Source: Tidjanibacter sp.
Lineage (GTDB): Bacteria > Bacteroidota > Bacteroidia > Bacteroidales > Rikenellaceae
Assembly: GCA_017628675.1 (NCBI GenBank)
Contig: JAGBYS010000244.1
Span: 1 to 6,245 of the forward strand
Reading direction: 5' to 3'
Length of the DNA: 6,245 nt
Shown: piece by piece, positions 1 through 4,193 of the stretch
Numbering within the stretch: the first letter of the stretch is position 1
Layout of the letters: every line of letters starts with the position of its first letter
Position numbers and translations under genes: made by a program
The notes under the pieces: generated by a model
What the model was told of the DNA's origin: nothing
Seen by the model: the letters and a program-made list of their open reading frames with translations, nothing else
Database searches by the model: none

Positions 1-236
1 GCCTCGAGCGACTCCTTCACAAGGGTACCGAAAGAGTCCTTACCGATCATACCCACAAAGCACACTTTGGGGCCGAGCGAGGAGGCGTTGGCTGCGAAAA
101 TAGCGGTGCTGGAGCCGAGCGTCAGGAGCATCTGACCGGCAAATTTCTCTTTTCCCATCTCGGGAAAACCGTCAATCTGATTGAGGATTACATCAACATT
201 AAGTTCGCCGATTGCGGCAATGTCGTATCGTTTCAT
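1..236 (-). CDS. PfkB-family (ribokinase-like) carbohydrate kinase, N-terminal part
   Basis: This gene runs off the left edge, so only its first 78 codons are visible, read from the ATG at 236-234. The protein begins MKRYDIAAIGELNVDVIL, the usual first beta strand and sugar-binding start of PfkB kinases. A GFPEMGKE segment (about 23-30) follows, then LGSSTAIFAAN (40-50) and FVGMIGKDSFG (60-70), matching the family's glycine/asparagine sugar-contact region and the VGxxGxDxFG motif. The catalytic GAGD-type motif and ATP site lie outside the window. The family phosphorylates sugars or sugar phosphates with ATP in the cytoplasm. Next to agaS and gatZ, a hexosamine, fructose or tagatose-6-phosphate kinase is possible, but the substrate cannot be read from this fragment. 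An in-frame stop at 269-267 with no other ATG in between supports this start. It is divergent from the DeoR gene and probably regulated by it. Confidence 0.88.
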   Translation of the reverse strand, partial: MKRYDIAAIGELNVDVILNQIDGFPEMGKEKFAGQMLLTLGSSTAIFAANASSLGPKVCFVGMIGKDSFGTLVKESLE

Positions 237-275
237 CTCTTTGTTCGTTTTAGGGATAATACAGGTTTAATATTG

Positions 276-310
276 CAAGTATATAATAATATACCGAAAA
301 ATGTATCAAA
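276..310 (-). promoter_or_regulatory. Candidate promoter of the PfkB kinase gene
   Basis: Read on the minus strand, TATACTTG (283-276) matches seven of eight positions of the Bacteroidota -7 element TAnnTTTG. A TTTG (310-307) lies 23 bp upstream, slightly more than the usual 19-21. Transcription would start near 270, giving a leader of about 35 nt. The TTTG is inside the putative DeoR operator, so repressor binding would block it. The spacing and the single mismatch make this a moderate call. Confidence 0.4.
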
Positions 311-317
311 ACGAAAC
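295..317. promoter_or_regulatory. Putative DeoR-family operator upstream of the kinase
   Basis: On the minus strand this site reads GTTTCGTTTTG (317-307) with a second TTCG at 298-295. The arrangement CGTTTTGAT, six bases, TTCG is the same as in the site upstream of the deoR-family gene (424-442). TTTCGTTT-type words are typical operators for DeoR-family regulators such as AgaR. The site overlaps the candidate -33 element of the kinase promoter. That a DeoR protein binds here is inferred from the repeated motif and its position. Confidence 0.55.
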
Positions 318-393
318 ATAAAAGATATGCGGACTGTTGGGGTTGTTTTGGGTAGAATGGTGTATGGCGTTGAGTTGTAGTATGTTGCGTCTT

Positions 394-408
394 ATATGTG
401 CGCGCGCA
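394..408. other. Alternating purine-pyrimidine tract with a GC-rich palindrome
   Basis: The 15 bp at 394-408 alternate strictly between purine and pyrimidine and end in the perfect 10-bp palindrome TGCGCGCGCA (399-408). It lies in the divergent control region just upstream of the deoR promoter. Such tracts can adopt Z-DNA under negative supercoiling; any function here is unproven. Confidence 0.3.
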
Positions 409-423
409 AAAAATCTTTCGTAT

Positions 424-445
424 CGTTTTGATTTGTGTTTCGTTT
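424..445. promoter_or_regulatory. Putative DeoR-family operator inside the deoR promoter
   Basis: CGTTTTGAT (424-432) is followed after six bases by TTCG, which is part of GTTTCGTTT (437-445). The same two-part arrangement occurs, inverted, at 295-317 in front of the kinase. The 9-bp word sits entirely between the -33 and -7 elements of the promoter for the DeoR-family gene, where bound repressor would exclude RNA polymerase. Negative autoregulation is the natural inference. Confidence 0.6.
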
Positions 446-463
446 TTTTAATCCGTATATTTG
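432..463 (+). promoter_or_regulatory. Bacteroidota-type promoter of the DeoR-family gene
   Basis: A TTTG -33 element (432-435) is followed after 20 bp by TATATTTG (456-463), an exact match to the -7 consensus TAnnTTTG. Transcription would start about 5-8 bp downstream, near 470, leaving a leader of roughly 45 nt before the ATG at 517. This is one of the two best promoter matches in the window. Confidence 0.72.
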
Positions 464-516
464 TGCTACCCTAAAAATAGCAAACCACACTCACTTTTTT
501 GAAAAAACCTTGAATT

Positions 517-1308
517 ATGGATGTTTATGGCTCGACAAAAGGTCGTCGTTCGATGATTTTGCAAAAACTCAAGAGCAACTCTTCGGTCTCGGTGGCGGAG
601 CTCAGCCGCGAGTTTGGAGTGTCGGAGGTTACAATTCGTAAGGACCTCAACATTCTCTATGAGCGAAATCTGGTAATTCGCACCCACGGAGGTGCCATTT
701 TGGGAGCCAATCCTGTGACCACCTATGAGGATGTTCACATCAACTCCAAGCGACTAATCCACTACCGCGTAAAAAAGGCTCTCGGCAAGGCCGCAGCAGC
801 CATCATCAAGGATGGCGACACGATTATGCTCGACTCGGGAACGACCACCCTCGAGATTGCCCGCAATCTGCATAAATTCCAGCGCCTTACGATTATCACC
901 AACGCCATTAATGTGGCGGTGGAGCTGCTTGCCTACAAGCGTTTTAATGTGATTATGATTGGTGGTAATCTGCGCGAGACGAGTCAGTCTACCGTAGGCC
1001 CCGTGTCGGAGTCGGTACTGAAGATGTTCTACTGCGACAAACTCTTCCTTGGTGTGGATAGTTTCAATTTGGAAAGTGGCCTTTCGACCCCCAATATTGA
1101 GGAGGCGAACATCAACCAGGTGATGATGTCCAGGGCTAAGGAGGTGATTGCCGTTTTCGACTCAAGCAAGATCAATAAGCGTGCTTTGGCCTTCATTGCG
1201 CCCATCGATAAGATTGACACAATCGTCACCGACGACGGTATGTCTATGAAACTTCGTTCGCAGGTTAAGTCCTCCAATATCAATCTGATAGTGGTTTCGC
1301 CAGTGTAG
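517..1308 (+). CDS. DeoR/GlpR-family transcriptional regulator of sugar metabolism
   Basis: A 263-residue cytoplasmic regulator of normal family length. Residues 10-61 form the DeoR winged helix-turn-helix: VSVAELSREFGVSEVTIRKDL (24-44) carries the recognition helix, and IRTHGGA (54-60) is the family signature ending the domain. Residues about 79-240 form the ribose-5-phosphate-isomerase-like effector domain, with DSGTTTLEIA (106-115), TNAINVAVEL (128-137), IGGNLRETSQSTVGP (148-162) and FLGVDSF (177-183). In this family the domain binds a sugar phosphate that releases DNA. An in-frame TGA at 511-513 makes the ATG at 517 the only plausible start. It is divergent from the kinase and convergent with the PHP gene. 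The motif GTTTCGTTT in its own promoter and upstream of agaS suggests a local repressor comparable to AgaR; the effector is unknown. It uses more A/T-ending codons than agaS and gatZ, as expected for a weakly expressed regulator. Confidence 0.93.
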   Translation: MDVYGSTKGRRSMILQKLKSNSSVSVAELSREFGVSEVTIRKDLNILYERNLVIRTHGGAILGANPVTTYEDVHINSKRLIHYRVKKALGKAAAAIIKDGDTIMLDSGTTTLEIARNLHKFQRLTIITNAINVAVELLAYKRFNVIMIGGNLRETSQSTVGPVSESVLKMFYCDKLFLGVDSFNLESGLSTPNIEEANINQVMMSRAKEVIAVFDSSKINKRALAFIAPIDKIDTIVTDDGMSMKLRSQVKSSNINLIVVSPV

Positions 1309-1340
1309 AGGATTTTGTCCATTGGCTGCCCCAATACCAT

Positions 1341-1373
1341 AAGAAAGGCCGACCATCGTGGTCGGCCTTTCTT
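1341..1373. terminator. Bidirectional intrinsic terminator between convergent genes
   Basis: A perfect 15-bp inverted repeat (1341-1355 and 1359-1373) with a TCG loop. The stem has a GC-rich core (GGCCGACC) flanked by A-rich and T-rich ends, so the RNA from either strand ends in a U-rich stretch. With one bulged base, pairing extends further outward. It lies 32 bp after the regulator stop and 7 bp beyond the PHP stop, so it should end both transcripts. Confidence 0.88.
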
Positions 1374-1380
1374 TATGGGT

Positions 1381-2397
1381 CTATTTCATTGCCCAAGGCT
1401 GTGTGAAGGTGGCGCCGCCGGGGCCGTAGAGTGTGGCTCGGAGGTAGCGCTCAATGCCCTTTGTGGAGGCGTAATTTATGGTTGCGCCCTCGGCTACGAC
1501 CTTGCCCATAGAGGTCCATTCGATGCGGGTGCAGTCGGCGGCCTCAATGGTTATGGTGCTTTCATCCTGATTGAGAGTTATTCGGCTGACGGATGGGGTG
1601 TTGCCCTCGGGATTTTCCACCATCTTGACGGTCGAAAAGAGGCTTGAGCCCGTGGTGAGAGCCTTTCTTACTGCCTCCTCTGTGCGCTCCTGGGCGAGCA
1701 GAATTGTCCAGCCCGGACCCGCCATTCGGGTCGAGTGGGCGTCGTCGCTCGAGGAGCCCCACACCTGCCTTTCGGGCATTACCTCCGAGAGGATTGCATC
1801 CCATAGATCGATGGATTTGTTGCGCTCAAACTGCCCCACATTGAGCACCTCCATACCATAAACTTGTGGGTACTTGCGGAAGACCTCAATGGAGAATTCG
1901 GGACGACAAATATCGCCGCTGCGCATAGGGTGGGCGAGGTAGATTATGCCCCCATCCTGACCCACCGCCTCGATCGACTCATAGAAGCCGACGGTGGTGT
2001 CGGGACCCTGGCCGGGAAGGTCGAGCCAGTCGCTAAAATAGGCGCACATATTGTCATTTTTGCTCAACTCATTCGCCTTGATAGCCAGAAGGTTGCTCTC
2101 TTTGCCCCGATGCTCTGTCCAGGGGTAGGTGATGTAGTCGTGGTCGGTGATGGCCAGCACATCATAACCGAGCTCCTCGTAGCGTGCAATCTGCTCGGCG
2201 GGGGTGACGGTTGTGCCCTCCTCGGGACCGTGCTCAATGGTGGAGTTGGAGGTGTGGACGTGGAGTGCCGATTTGAGTTGTAGAGTGGTGCTCCAATCGA
2301 CATCTTTGTAGGGGTCGTTGACAACCTCGATTTTTGTTGTGCAGGAGCTGAAAATTACCACCAAAAAGGCGGCCAAAAGGGTCTTAGTTTTTCTCAT
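1381..2397 (-). CDS. PHP-domain metal-dependent phosphoesterase, predicted lipoprotein
   Basis: A 338-residue protein starting at the ATG 2397-2395. Residues 1-18 are a lipoprotein signal (MRKTK, hydrophobic stretch, IFSS) before Cys19, so it should be membrane-anchored outside the cytoplasm. The residues after Cys (TTKIE) lack the acidic surface-export signal known in Bacteroidota, so a periplasmic location is likelier. The PHP domain follows: LHVHT (45-49), ITDHD (83-87), NELS (109-112), LAHP (154-157) and SSDDAH (216-221), giving likely metal ligands H46, H48, H86, E110, H156, D219 and H221. Two ligands usual in PHP enzymes seem changed: the Asp of the HxHxxxSDG motif (here HVHTSNSTIEHG) and the His after the Glu (here NMCAYF, Asn116). 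Residues about 255-338 look beta-rich without a recognised motif. Family enzymes hydrolyse phosphoesters, but this substrate is unknown. It has its own promoter and terminator. Confidence 0.87.
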   Translation of the reverse strand: MRKTKTLLAAFLVVIFSSCTTKIEVVNDPYKDVDWSTTLQLKSALHVHTSNSTIEHGPEEGTTVTPAEQIARYEELGYDVLAITDHDYITYPWTEHRGKESNLLAIKANELSKNDNMCAYFSDWLDLPGQGPDTTVGFYESIEAVGQDGGIIYLAHPMRSGDICRPEFSIEVFRKYPQVYGMEVLNVGQFERNKSIDLWDAILSEVMPERQVWGSSSDDAHSTRMAGPGWTILLAQERTEEAVRKALTTGSSLFSTVKMVENPEGNTPSVSRITLNQDESTITIEAADCTRIEWTSMGKVVAEGATINYASTKGIERYLRATLYGPGGATFTQPWAMK

Positions 2398-2448
2398 TTT
2401 CGGGTTCGGTTTTTAGGCTTGCTAACAGTTTGTTTCTTATTCCTGCCG

Positions 2449-2480
2449 TAAAGGTAATAATTTGTCCCAAAAGATGCAAA
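2449..2480 (-). promoter_or_regulatory. Bacteroidota-type promoter of the PHP lipoprotein gene
   Basis: On the minus strand TTTG (2480-2477) is followed after 20 bp by TACCTTTA (2456-2449), which matches seven of eight positions of TAnnTTTG. The spacing equals that of the deoR promoter. Transcription would start near 2443, about 45 nt before the ATG. No GTTTCGTTT word overlaps it, so this gene may not belong to the DeoR regulon. Confidence 0.6.
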
Positions 2481-2585
2481 ACCGACGCCCGTTTTTCTGC
2501 TTTTCGGTACTGCTACTTACAGTTTGTAAGTTGCACCCCCTCTCTGGTTGCACTTTGTTGTATCTGTTGGTTGCCTCCCAAATAT

Positions 2586-2606
2586 GTTTCGGGTGGTTTC
2601 GTTTTG
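2586..2606. promoter_or_regulatory. Putative DeoR-family operator, distal site upstream of agaS
   Basis: Two GTTTCG half-sites (2586-2591 and 2596-2601) are spaced one helical turn apart. The second belongs to GGTTTCGTTTTG (2595-2606), which recurs exactly at 2658-2669, 63 bp or about six helical turns downstream. The same 11-bp core, GTTTCGTTTTG, is present on the minus strand upstream of the kinase. Confidence 0.5.
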
Positions 2607-2658
2607 TGCAAAATTTCCCCCAAAATCTGTGCAATTTTACCTATATAATGGTTGTAAG

Positions 2659-2696
2659 GTTTCGTTTTGGGGTTTTGAAACGAAACACCGCGAAAT
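2659..2696. promoter_or_regulatory. Putative DeoR-family operator, palindromic site upstream of agaS
   Basis: GTTTCGTTT (2659-2667) and its exact reverse complement AAACGAAAC (2678-2686) form a 9-bp inverted repeat around a 10-bp spacer. A further reverse half-site, CGAAAT (2691-2696), lies one helical turn beyond. There is no U-tract suited to a terminator in the agaS direction and no gene ends here, so an operator is more likely than a hairpin. It lies about 140 bp before the agaS -7 element, which leaves the mode of action open: looping, or an unrecognised nearer promoter. Confidence 0.52.
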
Positions 2697-2825
2697 TTTT
2701 TTTAAGACCATCTGTTTGGTGGCAAATACTTGATATTTAGTGTTTTGTGGTTTTTCTCTCGTGCGTGTGTGATTGGAGTGGCGAAAAAAGCGGTGTTTCG
2801 ATAGGCCCGTTTGGAGAGCGTTTGT

Positions 2826-2833
2826 TATTTTTG
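2826..2833 (+). promoter_or_regulatory. Candidate -7 element of the agaS promoter
   Basis: TATTTTTG is an exact match to TAnnTTTG. Initiation near 2840 would give a leader of about 80 nt. No TTTG stands at the usual distance upstream. The nearest are TTTG at 2810-2813 (too close) and TTTC at 2796-2799 (26 bp away, inside a GTTTCG half-site). A weak -33 element could mean dependence on an activator. Confidence 0.45.
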
Positions 2834-2920
2834 CAATAATGGGTGTTATGTGCAGGTGTGTCACATTCGCCTCAAAAAGACACGGCAAAAAGTATAACAA
2901 CATAAACTATCCCAAAAATT

Positions 2921-4051
2921 ATGCAGTTGAATTTTCACACTTACAGAGAGATTCGTCAGCAGCCCGAAATGTGGCTCAAAGCCTATGAGTTGGTCTGCTC
3001 ACGCAAGGCAGAGATTAAGGCCTTCTTGGACCGCTACATTAGCCAGGGTTACAGCATTGTGCTGACCGGCGCCGGTACCTCGGCTTACATCGGCGACGCC
3101 CTCCAGGTGGCACTCTACAACACCACCTTTGCAGGTTGCCGCAGCATCGCAACTACCGACATCATCACCTCGGCTGAGATGTACTTCAACAAGCAGAGCA
3201 AGGTCCTTCTGGTTTCGTTTGCTCGCTCGGGTAACAGCCCCGAGAGCGTTGGTACCATCAACCTGGTGAACAAGGTGGCCGGTGAGGTTGCCCACATCTT
3301 CATCACCTGCAACGAGCAGGGCGAACTCGCTAAGATGGCAGCCGCAAGCCCCGAGAACACCCTTCTGATGCTCCTGCCCAAGGAGACCAACGACCTCTCG
3401 CTTGCAATGACCAGCAGCTACTCGACTATGCTTCTGACCTGCTCTATGATTGCAAACATCGACTCGATTGAGGCTCACGCCGACTACCTCCGCACCTTGG
3501 CTGACAGCACCGCAAAGGCTATCGACAAGTACGAGGAGGCCATTCAGTCGATCGCTTCGCGCCCCTTCAAGCGTGCCGTATTCCTCGGCACCGGCGAGCT
3601 TCAGGGCATCGCTGAGGAGTCGCGTCTGAAACTCCAGGAGCTCACCGACGGTGCCGTTATGTGTGCCTTCGACTCCTTCCTGGGCTTCCGCCACGGTCCC
3701 AAGGCTGTCATCGACAAGGATACCCTCTTGGTTTACCTCCTCTCGGAGAATCCCGCAGTTCAGCGCTATGAGTACGACCTGATTCGTCAGATCCGTGCCA
3801 ACAACGACATTGTGGGTTATGTTGCAATCTCGCAGACCGAGCCCAAGATTGAGGCCGACTACTTCGACCTGAATGTTGTCATCGGCGCACCCACCAGCGA
3901 GCACCTCTACTACTCCTGCGTGAGCTATGTTGTGGCTTCGCAGCTGCTGGGTATGTTCAAGTCGATCGATATGGGTCTGAGCCCCGACGCACCTTCGGTT
4001 TCGGGTAACATCTCGAGGGTTGTTGAGGGCGTGATTATCTACGAGGACTAA
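2921..4051 (+). CDS. agaS: AgaS-type SIS-domain sugar-phosphate isomerase/deaminase
   Basis: A 376-residue cytoplasmic protein, close to the roughly 384 residues of E. coli AgaS. It has two SIS (sugar isomerase) domains. The first contains LTGAGTSAYIGDA (48-60) and SFARSGNSPES (99-109), the phosphosugar-binding loops, then KETNDLSLAMTSS (154-166). The second contains FLGTGELQGIAEES (221-234), the LKLQELTDG helix (237-244) and FRHGPKA (256-262). The C-terminal GLSPDAPSVSG and RVVEGVIIY (352-374) are typical of AgaS rather than GlmS or KpsF. AgaS family members deaminate and isomerise galactosamine-6-phosphate to tagatose-6-phosphate; the exact substrate here is inferred. Codon choice is strongly biased to GAC, AAC, ATC and ACC, suggesting high expression. 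The gene is followed after 142 bp by the GatZ-family gene, a known functional partner. Upstream GTTTCGTTTTG sites suggest control by the DeoR-family protein. Confidence 0.92.
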   Translation: MQLNFHTYREIRQQPEMWLKAYELVCSRKAEIKAFLDRYISQGYSIVLTGAGTSAYIGDALQVALYNTTFAGCRSIATTDIITSAEMYFNKQSKVLLVSFARSGNSPESVGTINLVNKVAGEVAHIFITCNEQGELAKMAAASPENTLLMLLPKETNDLSLAMTSSYSTMLLTCSMIANIDSIEAHADYLRTLADSTAKAIDKYEEAIQSIASRPFKRAVFLGTGELQGIAEESRLKLQELTDGAVMCAFDSFLGFRHGPKAVIDKDTLLVYLLSENPAVQRYEYDLIRQIRANNDIVGYVAISQTEPKIEADYFDLNVVIGAPTSEHLYYSCVSYVVASQLLGMFKSIDMGLSPDAPSVSGNISRVVEGVIIYED

Positions 4052-4068
4052 ACTCCAGAGAGTAATTC

Positions 4069-4141
4069 GGGGACGGAAAAAAGTTTTCTCTTTTGCAGAG
4101 AAAAGGATGGAAAACCGCTCGGTTTTCCATATCGAATCCCC
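4069..4141 (+). promoter_or_regulatory. Structured RNA element between agaS and gatZ
   Basis: Two adjacent hairpins lie in the spacer. The first has 8-bp arms TTTTCTCT/AGAGAAAA (4084-4091 and 4097-4104) with a TTTGC loop. The second has 10-bp arms ATGGAAAACC/GGTTTTCCAT (4107-4116 and 4121-4130) with a GCTC loop. GGGGA (4069-4073) can pair with TCCCC (4137-4141), enclosing both and giving a three-way junction. GGAAAA at 4075-4080 could compete with 4109-4114 for TTTTCC (4123-4128). There is no T-tract after either stem, so a classical terminator is unlikely. A processing, stability or attenuation element is more plausible. Confidence 0.5.
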
Positions 4142-4193
4142 TAAAGTACTCGAACTTTAAGCGAACGCAAACATTCACTATAAAACAAACAAA

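Larger units (their letters stand above)
2398..2920. other. 523-bp divergent control region between the PHP and agaS genes
   Basis: No convincing gene lies here. The short open frames are T-rich, mutually overlapping and run through the regulatory motifs. The stretch holds, in order, the minus-strand PHP promoter (2449-2480); a small inverted repeat ACTTAC/GTAAGT (2515-2520 and 2526-2531); GTTTCG-type half-sites at 2586, 2596 and 2659, with reverse ones at 2681 and 2691; two TGTGCA words 23 bp apart (2605 and 2628); and the agaS -7 element (2826-2833). It is more AT-rich than the flanking genes. Its length is large for a simple divergent promoter pair and suggests complex control of agaS. Confidence 0.6.

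Noticed and set aside
435..641. 68-residue plus-strand frame overlapping the DeoR-family start
   Set aside because: It begins within the deoR promoter and runs out of frame through its helix-turn-helix region, so it is a shadow.
2462..2740. 92-residue plus-strand frame with hydrophobic and Cys-rich content in the PHP-agaS spacer
   Set aside because: It is T-rich, overlaps other short frames, runs through the putative operators and the PHP promoter, and has codon use unlike the real genes.
2773..2988. 71-residue plus-strand frame overlapping the start of agaS
   Set aside because: It overlaps the agaS start in another frame, contains the agaS -7 element and has no family resemblance.
3212..3220. 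A further GTTTCGTTT inside agaS
   Set aside because: It encodes part of the conserved LVSFARSG segment, so coding constraint explains it. An internal operator cannot be excluded but is not claimed.
2999..3904. 301-residue open frame on the minus strand inside agaS
   Set aside because: Same codon-bias shadow. It lies wholly under a confident AgaS protein and shows no recognisable motif.
4084..4130. Paired hairpins after agaS as a classical intrinsic terminator
   Set aside because: The stems are AT-rich at their ends and neither is followed by a T-tract on the plus strand. The downstream gene lacks a clear promoter of its own, so full termination here is unlikely.
4151..4166. Two CGAAC words 11 bp apart upstream of gatZ
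   Set aside because: They are too short and too unlike the GTTTCGTTT sites to call an operator.
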